Shown here piece after piece: positions 34,305-43,151 of a stretch of DNA of 64,000 nucleotides. The position numbers and the translations under genes are program-made. Position 1 is the first letter of the stretch; each line of letters begins with the position of its first letter. Origin of the DNA: Candidatus Poribacteria bacterium (GTDB lineage: Bacteria; Poribacteria; WGA-4E; WGA-3G); contig JAJECN010000022.1 in the NCBI GenBank assembly GCA_022821965.1, positions 248,001-312,000 on the forward strand. The letters are read 5' to 3'. A model generated the notes under the pieces. It did not search any database, had not been told where the DNA came from, and was given only the letters and a program-made list of their open reading frames with translations.

Positions 34305-35525
34305 ATGAAAGTCAACCGGGCACAATTCATGGAAGAAGGGTATCTCGTTCTGCGGGAAGTGATCCCGCCGGAAGAACTGGACGCGCTTCGAGAGAGTTAT
34401 GAACTGATGGTATCTCGTCAGCGAGAAATCTGGGCGGGAGAACGTGGACCAAACGACCCACCCGGCGGCGTATGGGAGACTTCGCCACAACCGCGTTTGC
34501 TCCTCGGACGTGAGCCACTCGCTGGACATGTTGATGAAAAGACAGCAAGTGCCGTTGAGATATGGGCACACGAAAACATGCAAGGAGCCAGCACCGAGCT
34601 GCTTGGTGAAGAAGATGCCGGTGTTACCGAAATGATGCTCATGTGTAGCCCTGTCCGAGACTGCGGCCCTGCTGCATGGCATCGAGATCATCACCCAATT
34701 GATACCGCGCCACTACAAGGCTATATTGACGATATCGTGGAGACGGGACCGCGCTATGTTCAGTGGAACCTTTCACTCTACGATGACAGTGTGCTGTGGG
34801 TACTCCCGGGCAGTCATCTACGCGTCAATACTGAAGCGGAAAATGAGCAATTGCTGGCAGATCCGAAAGTCCCACTACCGGGTGCTGTGCAGACACATCT
34901 TAACGCAGGCGATGGTGTTGTTTATATTCTGCCGATCTTGCACTGGGGCAGCAACTACAGCAGAAAGATGCGGCGCACGATTCACGGTGGGTTCGCAAAC
35001 CACACTCATTACCAAGCGTTTGACTATATAGACTACCTATCGCCTGAAGTGCAAGAAAAGTTCAACCGATGGAACGAACGCAGCAATCAAATGCAAGCGT
35101 GGACAGAAAAAGCACTTCGGGCTGTTGTCGAAAAGAGTCCCGATACTTACCACACGGCACTCGAAAATTTGCACCCAGGCAGAGGCGAAAAAGGGAAGAT
35201 ACTCTCAACCGTCTTTTTGTGCAAAGCCGCCTGTTTTGTAGCAATGGTACACGGTTGTGAACTCTCGGACATCCCCGATGAACTCAAGAACCGCGGGAAG
35301 GGTTTTCACCCCATCACCTTGAATTGGGGACCCCCGTTTGCGGAACGGTTCACGAAGGACGAAGCGGCTATTGTGTGGGAACGTTTTAAGCCGCTTGACG
35401 CGCGCCTTAAAACCGACGAAGAGATGTATCTACCGGGTTTCCAATCCGGTCCGATGCATTACTATTTCAATGAAATGCCTACTAACTTCGGTGTTGCTGA
35501 TTTCATTAAAACGTGGGAACTATAG
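34305..35525 (+). CDS. Phytanoyl-CoA dioxygenase-family protein (1)
   Basis: This is 406 residues with CCGGAGA before the ATG. The start EEGYLVLREVIPPEELDALRESY is the usual PhyH opening. PAAWHRDHHPIDT carries the iron His-x-Asp pair near residue 126. VLPGSHLRVNTEAENEQL and TIHGGFANHTHYQ supply the later strand and the likely distal His. These enzymes are non-haem Fe(II)/2-oxoglutarate oxygenases that hydroxylate small molecules. Its end overlaps the convergent TIM-barrel gene by six bases. It shares little sequence with the two other PhyH proteins in the window. Confidence 0.85.
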   Translation: MKVNRAQFMEEGYLVLREVIPPEELDALRESYELMVSRQREIWAGERGPNDPPGGVWETSPQPRLLLGREPLAGHVDEKTASAVEIWAHENMQGASTELLGEEDAGVTEMMLMCSPVRDCGPAAWHRDHHPIDTAPLQGYIDDIVETGPRYVQWNLSLYDDSVLWVLPGSHLRVNTEAENEQLLADPKVPLPGAVQTHLNAGDGVVYILPILHWGSNYSRKMRRTIHGGFANHTHYQAFDYIDYLSPEVQEKFNRWNERSNQMQAWTEKALRAVVEKSPDTYHTALENLHPGRGEKGKILSTVFLCKAACFVAMVHGCELSDIPDELKNRGKGFHPITLNWGPPFAERFTKDEAAIVWERFKPLDARLKTDEEMYLPGFQSGPMHYYFNEMPTNFGVADFIKTWEL

Positions 35526-36314
35526 CGGTAAACCGAGCATTCCGCTGAGATAGAAATACGCTTCCTCAGTATAGCGAGGCAGATTCTCTGGATCTTCAAC
35601 TTCCAATTCCAATGTCAGGTCGCCCTGGTAGTCTATCTCTTGGAGCGTTTCGATAATCTGTTTGAGGTTAAGTTCGCCACGCCCAATGCCGACGGATACG
35701 GTGCCGAGATGGTCCTTGAGATGTATCGCATAGATACGGGAACCGAATTGACGAATCGCGGCAAGTGTATCCACGCCGGACGAATGGAAGTGTCCTGTAT
35801 CTATGCAGACCCCAACCCGCTCATCGGGAATAGCATCTAAAACTGCTTGGAAATCCTCTGGCTGTTCAAGCACATTCCCGTGGTGCGGTTCAAGCGTCAA
35901 CTTAATTTGACTCTCTGCTGGCATACGCTGCAAAACCCCGTTCACACAAGCAGCAACTCTGTCCAATGCCCCAGGTTCTGTTCTCCGCTGCGCACCGCTT
36001 GTTGTTAGATGTGTCGCGCCGAGTCCTTCAGCAACCTCCACACACCTCGCGATTGCCTCGGCGCGTGTGTCAACATCAGCAGTGTCTTGTCCACCCCATC
36101 CAGGTGGGTAGAGTCCGGCACATTTCAAGCCAGATGCGTCAATTTTTGCTTTCATAGCGTCTATATCAAACGCGTGTGCGGCCTCTACGCTCCAGATGAG
36201 TGGTCCATGAATTTCCATCAGTCGATAGCCAATTTGTGGTGCGTACGCCAATGTTGCGGCGACCTCATCCTCAGCGTAGCCGCGGTAACAGATAGAAGCA
36301 CAGATAATGTCCAT
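35520..36314 (-). CDS. Sugar phosphate isomerase/epimerase-like TIM barrel (2)
   Basis: This 264-residue protein has AAGGAG before the ATG. Strands and ligands fit the family: ICASICYRGY, LMEIHGPL, THLTTSGAQRR, LTLEPHHGNVLEQPEDF (metal Glu), VCIDTGHFHSSG (Asp-His), AIHLKDH and LTLELEVEDPENL (last Glu). The Glu-Asp-His-Glu set looks complete, so it is probably an active divalent-metal isomerase or epimerase of a sugar or inositol-like compound. It converges on the PhyH gene. Confidence 0.82.
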   Translation of the reverse strand: MDIICASICYRGYAEDEVAATLAYAPQIGYRLMEIHGPLIWSVEAAHAFDIDAMKAKIDASGLKCAGLYPPGWGGQDTADVDTRAEAIARCVEVAEGLGATHLTTSGAQRRTEPGALDRVAACVNGVLQRMPAESQIKLTLEPHHGNVLEQPEDFQAVLDAIPDERVGVCIDTGHFHSSGVDTLAAIRQFGSRIYAIHLKDHLGTVSVGIGRGELNLKQIIETLQEIDYQGDLTLELEVEDPENLPRYTEEAYFYLSGMLGLPL

Positions 36315-36356
36315 AAAAACTCCTTATATTTATAGCAGTCAGCCATCAGTTAGCAT

Positions 36357-36592
36357 CGTAGGTTGGGTTGAACGAAAACTTACTGAAAATCCTATTTTGA
36401 AAGAAGATGACTTTCAAATTTATCAAGAAATCTGAAATCACCAAAATACAAGTGAAACCCAACACATCTTCACACCGACAGCATTTCGGATGTTGGGTTT
36501 CGCCATCCCTATCTACACGGATGGTTCATTGAAAATTGGGATACTCCCTATAAATTAGGGGATTGGTCTTTCACCGTTCAACCCAACCTACG
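36357..36592. repeat. MITE-like element with 17-bp inverted ends
   Basis: CGTAGGTTGGGTTGAAC (36357-36373) and its exact reverse complement (36576-36592) bound a 236-base non-coding stretch. Inside are a second inverted pair, GAAACCCAACA (36454-36464) with TGTTGGGTTTC (36491-36501), and a 60-base segment shared with 26354-26413. There is no transposase. GTTGGGTT/AACCCAAC repeats are known from many environmental genomes. It fills most of the 361-base gap 36315-36675. Confidence 0.6.
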
Positions 36593-36627
36593 GCATTAAA
36601 ATTGACTATTAAGTCTTTCTCCAATTG

Positions 36628-36636
36628 TGTTATAAT
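36628..36636 (+). promoter_or_regulatory. Extended -10 element of the YjbQ gene
   Basis: TGTTATAAT lies about 40 bases before the gene. A TTGACT at 36602-36607 is 23 bases away, too far for a standard -35, so the extended -10 would have to do most of the work. Confidence 0.4.
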
Positions 36637-36675
36637 ACACCAGAATTAACCATCAAACTCGGAGCATACGAAAAA

Positions 36676-37086
36676 ATGATTCAGCAAATCGAAATAACCT
36701 TACCCGAATACTCGCGCGGCTTTCATCTCGTCACCGATGAGATTATGAAATCGCTCGGTGAATTGCCGAGAGAAGGTATTCTACACCTCTTCATTAAGCA
36801 CACTTCAGCAGGATTGACCATCAACGAAAACGACGATCCGACGGTCCGCGAAGATTTCGCCAATAGTTTCGATCGGCTCGTCAAGGAACGCGAACCGTTT
36901 TACAAACACACGATCGAAGGCGATGACGATATGCCAGCGCATATCAAAGCGTCGCTTGTCGGCTTTACCGTCTCCATTCCGATCACGAACCATCGTCCTA
37001 ATTTAGGTATATGGCAAGGCATCTATCTCTGCGAATTTCGGAATCATGGCGGTAGGCGAAATTTAACGGCAACGCTCTATTCCTAA
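36676..37086 (+). CDS. YjbQ / UPF0047 family protein
   Basis: This is 136 residues from the ATG at 36676, with GGAG eleven bases upstream; an earlier TTG at 36625 falls in the -10 region. The family signature HTSAGLTINENDDPTVREDF is complete, as is GDDDMPAHIKASLVG and the closing GIWQGIYLCEFRNHGGRR. YjbQ proteins form trimers with a metal-like site and have a weak thiamine-phosphate synthase activity in E. coli; their main role is unsettled. A thiamine-kinase-like gene lies far away at 52597, not in the same operon. Confidence 0.88.
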   Translation: MIQQIEITLPEYSRGFHLVTDEIMKSLGELPREGILHLFIKHTSAGLTINENDDPTVREDFANSFDRLVKEREPFYKHTIEGDDDMPAHIKASLVGFTVSIPITNHRPNLGIWQGIYLCEFRNHGGRRNLTATLYS

Positions 37087-37120
37087 TCACCAGATCAGAA
37101 GCCTGTCCGCCAGAGACCGT

Positions 37121-37879
37121 TTATAACGCGTTATAGAGTTCTATATGCCGTTGCAGCACCGCATCGGAATCCGGCGGGTTGATAACCTCTATGGAGATAA
37201 ACCCGTTATATCCGTCTTCTGCAAGGAGCGTGAGCGAGTCCCGTTCTGTATCTGGTAGCGGTCCGCTGTCGCCGAAGTTGACATGTGCGTGTCGGACTTT
37301 ACCACGTAGATGGACATACGCTACATTGACCGGTTCTCCGTGCCGGACATGATGCGCTGCATGCCAATTCACATAAGTGCTCTGTGCTTCAGCGCGATGC
37401 AGTGTTTCCGCAACGTAACTGCCGATGAGATTGCCGTGTGTCTCCAAACAGAGTGCAACGCCTGCGTCGCCTGCCAATCCATCGCATTCACGAATGCCAT
37501 CCGCTTCCCAATCCAAGGTCTGCGACACTTCAACCGGTGTCTCTGGCACTCTATCGCCGAAAATACGGATATTCTTCGCACCCATTGTTTCAGACAAGTC
37601 GATATATCGCTTGAGAAGTTCGACCTGTTCGGCGCGTTTTTGCGCGTCTGGATCAATGAACCGGACACCCGTTGCGATACAGGAGAGATCAATCCCGCTA
37701 TCGACAAATTGGGCGCGTGCGTCGCGGAGCTGTTGCGGTGTAGAATCCAGTTCGACACCGTGTCCGTGATCCCATTCGACGCGAAGTTCCAAGTGTTTAT
37801 AGTCATACTGTTTTGCTTTGTCAATGAGTTCCGCCAGTGTTAGTGGTGGACAGACAGACGACATAAAACCAAATTTCAT
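37121..37879 (-). CDS. Sugar phosphate isomerase/epimerase-like TIM barrel (3)
   Basis: This 252-residue barrel starts FGFMSSVCPPLTLAELIDKA. KHLELRVEWDHGHGVELD is strand 2, GAKNIRIFGD strand 4, ALCLETHGNLIGS the metal Glu, VNWHAAHHVRHGEP replaces the usual Asp-His strand, and FISIEVINPPDSD gives the last Glu. The usual D-x-x-H is replaced by N-W-H, so metal binding may differ. The start follows the repeated leader CCGAACCGCAAGGAAAATT. It converges on the YjbQ gene. The 256 bases between it and sbcC (37880-38135) show no gene. Confidence 0.8.
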   Translation of the reverse strand: MKFGFMSSVCPPLTLAELIDKAKQYDYKHLELRVEWDHGHGVELDSTPQQLRDARAQFVDSGIDLSCIATGVRFIDPDAQKRAEQVELLKRYIDLSETMGAKNIRIFGDRVPETPVEVSQTLDWEADGIRECDGLAGDAGVALCLETHGNLIGSYVAETLHRAEAQSTYVNWHAAHHVRHGEPVNVAYVHLRGKVRHAHVNFGDSGPLPDTERDSLTLLAEDGYNGFISIEVINPPDSDAVLQRHIELYNAL

Positions 37880-37885
37880 ATTTTT

Positions 37886-37904
37886 AATTTTCCTTGCGGT
37901 TCGG
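37886..37904 (-). promoter_or_regulatory. Repeated ribosome-binding leader
   Basis: The minus strand reads CCGAACCGCAAGGAAAATT and runs via AAAAAT into the ATG at 37879. The same 19 bases precede the genes at 49860 and 52597. AAGGA inside it is the Shine-Dalgarno. Confidence 0.65.
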
Positions 37905-38135
37905 TCAGGTTAATTGGATAAATAACGTTAATCGACGTAGATCCGCCTTCCGCTTCGCTTACAGACTACAGTTTCGTTAAAGCTGCTTTTTAATACTTTG
38001 CGGATAAGCATCAATTGCTTCTCTCAACGGTTTGTGTGTTCAAGTCGCTTACGCCGTTGTTGCAGGCTTGCAGTTTAGGAACATCAAAGAACGGTAGCAT
38101 ATTTGCGTTATGGCTTCGTTTAATATTTCGTTAGG

Positions 38136-41100
38136 TTAACCTTGAATTTTAACAGATGAACTGCCGTTTCCTTTTTTATTAACTTGAATTTTGACAGGTA
38201 AGCGTCTTGTTAATTCCTGAATATGGCTGATGAGAAAGATGCTTCGTCCCTGCATGCGGAGTCCTTCGAGTGCAGCGATAGCAATGTCAAGTGTCTCGGC
38301 ATCAAGCGTGCCGAATCCCTCGTCGAGGAACAGCGAATTGAGTTGCGCCCGTCCGCGGCTGAGTTCGGAGAGCGCGAGTGCCAAAGCGAGACTTGTTAGG
38401 AACGATTCCCCACCGGAGAGGGTCTCAACGGGACGTTCTTCGTTGGCATTCCACCGGTCAATAACAGTCAAATCCCCGATGCTCTCAACTTTAAGTTGGT
38501 AACGCTCCGAGGTGAGGTATTTCAACTGTTCATTTGCTAAATTCCCCATCTGCCTGAACATAATTTCCAAAGCAAAATCCCGTAAGGCATTAGCGGGAAT
38601 TGTCTCCTGCAACCGCTGCCAGCGTTCCAATTCTTGCTGCGCCGCACCGAGTTCATCACCGAGAGCCTCGCGTTTCTCAAGTGCATCTTTCAAGTCATCA
38701 ATTTTCTGCTGTTGCGCGCCAATCTCTTGTTGTGTTTCTTGAAGCTGCTGTCCAATTTCTTCGGCTTGGGCTTCAATTCGCCCTAATGCCTCCGGATCAA
38801 ACGGCGTTTCGCCAAACCGGGTTCGTAACTCAGTAATCTCTAACGTGAGTTGCTGCTCCTCATCCTTATGAGCATTAATTTGGTTGGCTATCTCTTGCAA
38901 CTGCGCTTCGTCTCGAAAGGCGTTGTCGTGCTCTTCCGGTGAGTTAAATCCTGCGTCCGCTAATTTATTAAAATAAGTCTGATGCGCAGTTTCAAGTTCT
39001 TTATTGCTTTCTCCATGTTGTTTCTCGCAAATCTCATAGATAGTCTGTTTTTGGGTGAGCAACTCTCGGCTTTTTTGTAATTGCTGATCAGCTTCATCTC
39101 GTTCATTTTCTTTTTTTAGCAGCTCGGTTTCTAATGTATCAATAGCCACGTTAATCTCGTCTGCCGTTTCCAACCCACCTATTTTCTCACGAACATCATC
39201 GAAAATCGTTTCTCCCTCACGTTGATATTTTTCCATTTCAGATTGCAGCCCTTCATGGCGATTTTTCAGACCCTCAAGGTTGCTTTGATCTGCCTCAACG
39301 TTGACTTTAAGCACTTGAAGTTGTGTCTCCGCACTCTGAAGTTCAACTTCACGCGCTTCGACCTCTTCAATCTTACTTTCAAACTGATCTATAGCCTCCT
39401 TCGGTGTAACACCGTGAAAAGTGTCAGGCAGCGATCCCCAAAAACGGGTTTCAATAGATTTGATGTCCACTTTCAAATCTTCAACGGTATCACTCACATT
39501 TTGCAACTGTGTCTCAGTTTCGCTCAAGGACTTCTCCTCGTTAGCGATGTTGTTTTCACAGTTTTCGAGTTGCTGCGATGCTGTTTGGTAAGTATGCGAC
39601 GCGTGTGTATGTGCCTGTTCGGCTTCCCTGAGACTATCAATAGCAATATCCGCATCCGTAATCCGTTCAGCTGCCCAGTCGGATGAAATATCAACGTTCG
39701 GGTAGATTTCCCGCCATTCTGCAAGAAATTGCGCTATCTCGTTTTGAAACGTTCCTATTTTCGTATTACAATCCTCAATTTGTTCAGCGATGTTGCACCT
39801 ATCTTGTTCAATCTGAACCTTTCTTGTTGTCAAAGTCTGCAGATGCTCTTGCGCGGCTTGCGCGTCGGTTTTCGCAGTTGTTAAAGCATTTTCAGCATCT
39901 TGCAGTTGTTTTTCGCTTTCCGGTTCAACAAGATCAGCGTACGGATGCTCCGTAGCACCACACACTCTACAGGGTTCCCCCGCGTGGAGATGCTGCCGAA
40001 GTTGATTGATAGGGTTTACCAACATTACAGATTTTAGTGCGTCTTCACAATGCCGAACTGCTTCTCCAGTTTGCTGACATACCTCTGCTTGGTCTGTTAA
40101 TTCGGCTTCAAGATGCCGAAGTCCTGCATCTATTTCTGTTGAAGCTTCTCTCAGTTCACGCAACTGATCTTCAGCATCCGCCAAGTTCCGCTTCGACGTT
40201 TCGTACTTCTGGGCAATAGGTTGGACTTTATTCGCCTGCTGTTTTCGGGCATTCCACTCCTCCAAGGTGCCAGTTGTCAGCAATGCATTTAAAGTATCTG
40301 AAGCATTTTCTAATGTAACCGATACTTCTGCCTTTTCTGAAAGCTGCCCTTCGTGAGTCTTAGATAATTTTTCAATTTCATGCTTTAAAGACGACACCTT
40401 CTTTTCGTGCTTTACCTTGCTTGCGGATGCTGCTTCCAACTGCCTCTCTTGTGAATCAAGTTGCGCCAGAAAACCTGTTGCTCGGTTGAGACGGTGTTGT
40501 CGATCTGATGGAAGCGGATTCTCTTCAAAAAAACACTGAGCGTCATCAATCTGTTCCTGCAATTGTTCTTGCTTAGTTCGTCTCTCGTCCAATTGGCTCT
40601 CCAATGTGTCAATCTGTTTGCCCAAATCCGCTAAATCTGTATCCCGCTTCTTCGCCTCTGCAAATCGCTCTTCTGCACGTTGGACATTTAATTTTGCAGC
40701 AGTATAGACTTCCAATTTCCGATCACGTTCAGCGGATGCGCCCTGGTAGACCGCCTCTTTTGCATCGAAATCCTCTTGAGCGGATTTAACCTGTTTCTCT
40801 GCCGCTGTTTTCTCTCCCGCTACTATATGAAGTGCCTCCTCTGCATCTTCAAGTTCCGATGTCGCGGCATCAAACGCTTGTTTTTCAGGACGAAGCCGCT
40901 GGGCTTTCTCTGCGAGTTCTCGCTCTGATTCAAGTGCGTCAATCTCTGTCCGCTGATCTAAGAGTTCTGCTTGACGTTTTTCAGAAGATTGGAGTTTCTC
41001 AAATTCCTCTTTGCGTTTCGTTTCTCGGTCCCTCTCGTCCTGAATTTCCCCGATCTTCGCACCTGATGCATCGACATTCGCTTGTAGTCTATCACGTTCT

Positions 41101-41780
41101 GTCTCAGCTTCCGAGAGTTGCTTACACGAGGCCGGTGGTATTCTGTTGAGTCTTTCGTTGATCTCATCATAATCTTCCTGGACCTCACGCACCTTGTCGT
41201 TTAACACCTGTCTGAGGCTGTCATAGATATGGATTCCCGCAGTCGCCTCCAAAATTGTGCGTCTATCCTCATTGCTCGCTTTTAAGAACGCTGCAAATTC
41301 TCCTTGTGCCAACATCACCGACCGTCTGAAAGCATCAAAATCAAGCCCTAAAATGGACTCCACCTCTTCACTGACCGTGTTTTGGCTCGAACCAAGAGAT
41401 TTGCCACGCGTTGATAGTTTATCGCTAATCAATTTGCCATCATCGGCGTAAAATAACTGTACCTTCGGGGTCCCTTTCTGCCTAATAGACCACGTCGCGA
41501 GATAACGGGTGCCGTTCGCCATAAAAAGCACTTCGGCGAAACCTTCTTTTTCACCATGACTAATGAGATGATTCGGATTTTGGCTCCCAGTTCCACTCAA
41601 TCGCGGGGTTCTTCCGTAAAGCGCGACACAGATCGCATCCAATAACGTCGTTTTTCCCGCACCTGTCGGACCCGTAATTGCGACAAGCGAGGCATCCTCC
41701 AATAGAGGCTTTTCAAAATCAATATCCACTGGATCACGAAAACTATTTAGATTTTTAAGTTTCAGTCTACATACTTTCAT
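38136..41780 (-). CDS. sbcC: SbcC/Rad50-like exonuclease ATPase subunit
   Basis: This is a 1214-residue SMC-like protein. Walker A GPTGAGKT is at 37-44. Long coiled coils of mainly Glu, Gln, Lys and Leu occupy about 170-1080. The zinc hook CRVC (C604, C607, in GEPCRVCGATEHPYA) sits in the middle. The signature LSGGESFLTSLALALALSEL lies near 1120 and Walker B LFLDEGFGTLD near 1150. With SbcD it clears hairpins and blocked DNA ends. Its ATG overlaps the sbcD stop by four bases, so translation is coupled. Confidence 0.95.
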   Translation of the reverse strand: MKVCRLKLKNLNSFRDPVDIDFEKPLLEDASLVAITGPTGAGKTTLLDAICVALYGRTPRLSGTGSQNPNHLISHGEKEGFAEVLFMANGTRYLATWSIRQKGTPKVQLFYADDGKLISDKLSTRGKSLGSSQNTVSEEVESILGLDFDAFRRSVMLAQGEFAAFLKASNEDRRTILEATAGIHIYDSLRQVLNDKVREVQEDYDEINERLNRIPPASCKQLSEAETERDRLQANVDASGAKIGEIQDERDRETKRKEEFEKLQSSEKRQAELLDQRTEIDALESERELAEKAQRLRPEKQAFDAATSELEDAEEALHIVAGEKTAAEKQVKSAQEDFDAKEAVYQGASAERDRKLEVYTAAKLNVQRAEERFAEAKKRDTDLADLGKQIDTLESQLDERRTKQEQLQEQIDDAQCFFEENPLPSDRQHRLNRATGFLAQLDSQERQLEAASASKVKHEKKVSSLKHEIEKLSKTHEGQLSEKAEVSVTLENASDTLNALLTTGTLEEWNARKQQANKVQPIAQKYETSKRNLADAEDQLRELREASTEIDAGLRHLEAELTDQAEVCQQTGEAVRHCEDALKSVMLVNPINQLRQHLHAGEPCRVCGATEHPYADLVEPESEKQLQDAENALTTAKTDAQAAQEHLQTLTTRKVQIEQDRCNIAEQIEDCNTKIGTFQNEIAQFLAEWREIYPNVDISSDWAAERITDADIAIDSLREAEQAHTHASHTYQTASQQLENCENNIANEEKSLSETETQLQNVSDTVEDLKVDIKSIETRFWGSLPDTFHGVTPKEAIDQFESKIEEVEAREVELQSAETQLQVLKVNVEADQSNLEGLKNRHEGLQSEMEKYQREGETIFDDVREKIGGLETADEINVAIDTLETELLKKENERDEADQQLQKSRELLTQKQTIYEICEKQHGESNKELETAHQTYFNKLADAGFNSPEEHDNAFRDEAQLQEIANQINAHKDEEQQLTLEITELRTRFGETPFDPEALGRIEAQAEEIGQQLQETQQEIGAQQQKIDDLKDALEKREALGDELGAAQQELERWQRLQETIPANALRDFALEIMFRQMGNLANEQLKYLTSERYQLKVESIGDLTVIDRWNANEERPVETLSGGESFLTSLALALALSELSRGRAQLNSLFLDEGFGTLDAETLDIAIAALEGLRMQGRSIFLISHIQELTRRLPVKIQVNKKGNGSSSVKIQG

Positions 41781-42949
41781 TCGGATTTCTCAATCATCTG
41801 GACTAATTCACTGAATGTTTGGGTCAAGGCTTCATCCGGTAGTTCACCGTTGAAATTTGTCTTGTGAAACTGTTCAAAGATTTCTTCTGGACGTTTCATG
41901 TCTTCAACAGGAATTGTCGTGCCCTGCACCATTTCTGGCAGCTCAAGTTCCACGCTGAGAACATCGCCCCCACGGTCACCGAACGCTTGCCGAATTTCAT
42001 CACTGATGCCCACCCTTGGCGCGTCTAATTTCAGTTTGACTTGGATATACTTTCCAACCCAATCCCCTGTTATCGCTTGTGACAAAACCGAAACTTCATC
42101 ACCTTCAATAGTACACAATTCCTTGAAGATAGGAATCTTAATTTCTTCGTCTCGTATGAGTGTACCATCATTGGCTAACTCCAGCAAATACAGCTTCTTG
42201 AGATAACCGGTTTCGTTAAATCTTAGCGGAATTGGCGAGCCTGAATAGCGGATTGGATAATGGGTGCCGTTGATCGTCTGTGGTCTATGGAGGTGTCCTA
42301 AAGCGACATAACTGACATTCTCAGGGAAATCGTTGGCGTGGGTAGCAGTCGCGCCGCCAATCTGGACATTCCGTTCAGAATTGCCTATTCTTCCACCTTG
42401 AACGAAGAGATGTCCCATTAAAATTTTAGGGAGTTCCGCTGGCATGGCGGCAACGCAATCCGCATAAAATGCCTTAAACCATTCCCGATACCGTTCGTTC
42501 CGATCTACTTCTGTTTCGTATGAGAGATAGCGGAGGTCGCTTTCTGAGAGAAAGGGGACAGCCGCAACCGCAATCCGTGGATTATCACGCGGTAAGGTAA
42601 CGACACATTTGGCAGGTTCCTCCGCTGTTCCGATGACATAAATCCTGCCCATCTCAAGGAACTCGCGTGGTGCTTCCAAGTGGCGCGGTGAATCGTGATT
42701 GCCAGCAGTAATCACGGTGTACGCATCAGTCTCATCAAAAAGACGGTAGAGGAATCGGTAGTAGAGGTTCGTTGAGTCCGAGGAGGGAAGTGCCGTATCA
42801 AAGATGTCGCCTGAAACGAGGAGGAGTTCGACCTGATATTCTTGGATTGTGTTGAGAAGCCAGTCAAGGAATTGCCCGTGTTCGTCAAGTCGAGAACGTT
42901 CGTGGAGTCGTTGTCCGATGTGCCAATCGGCGGTGTGTATGATTTTCAT
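41777..42949 (-). CDS. sbcD: SbcD/Mre11-like nuclease
   Basis: This 390-residue Mn-dependent nuclease has the phosphoesterase motifs HTADWHIGQ (residues 5-13), LLVSGDIFDTA near 45, ITAGNHDSPRH near 80, ILMGHLFVQGG near 175 and VALGHLHRPQ near 215. A C-terminal capping domain follows. It is the nuclease partner of SbcC in double-strand break and hairpin processing. It is the first gene of the two-gene unit. Confidence 0.95.
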   Translation of the reverse strand: MKIIHTADWHIGQRLHERSRLDEHGQFLDWLLNTIQEYQVELLLVSGDIFDTALPSSDSTNLYYRFLYRLFDETDAYTVITAGNHDSPRHLEAPREFLEMGRIYVIGTAEEPAKCVVTLPRDNPRIAVAAVPFLSESDLRYLSYETEVDRNERYREWFKAFYADCVAAMPAELPKILMGHLFVQGGRIGNSERNVQIGGATATHANDFPENVSYVALGHLHRPQTINGTHYPIRYSGSPIPLRFNETGYLKKLYLLELANDGTLIRDEEIKIPIFKELCTIEGDEVSVLSQAITGDWVGKYIQVKLKLDAPRVGISDEIRQAFGDRGGDVLSVELELPEMVQGTTIPVEDMKRPEEIFEQFHKTNFNGELPDEALTQTFSELVQMIEKSE

Positions 42950-43060
42950 AGTCGTCCGTGAATTACACCAAAGCGTATGTTAAAGATATAGTACAGGTAT
43001 CATAACAAATTTCAGACATATTTTCAAACAGATTCATTATAAAATTTTTCCATATCCTAC

Positions 43061-43089
43061 TTGACAATACATAGGGGCTTTGCTAAAAT
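43061..43089 (+). promoter_or_regulatory. Promoter with extended -10
   Basis: TTGACA (43061-43066), a 17-base spacer and TAAAAT (43084-43089) preceded by TGC, 62 bases before the Uma2-like gene. Confidence 0.65.
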
Positions 43090-43151
43090 TATACCAGGGA
43101 CGTTTCACGGTCCTATCAAGTGAGGACATCCCAACATGGACGGAGGAAATC

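Noticed and set aside
36600-36640. TTGACT with TATAAT as a standard promoter
   Set aside because: The spacer is 23 bases; only the extended -10 was kept.
37310-37843. 177-codon plus-strand frame in the TIM-barrel gene
   Set aside because: Antisense shadow of a gene with recognisable barrel motifs.
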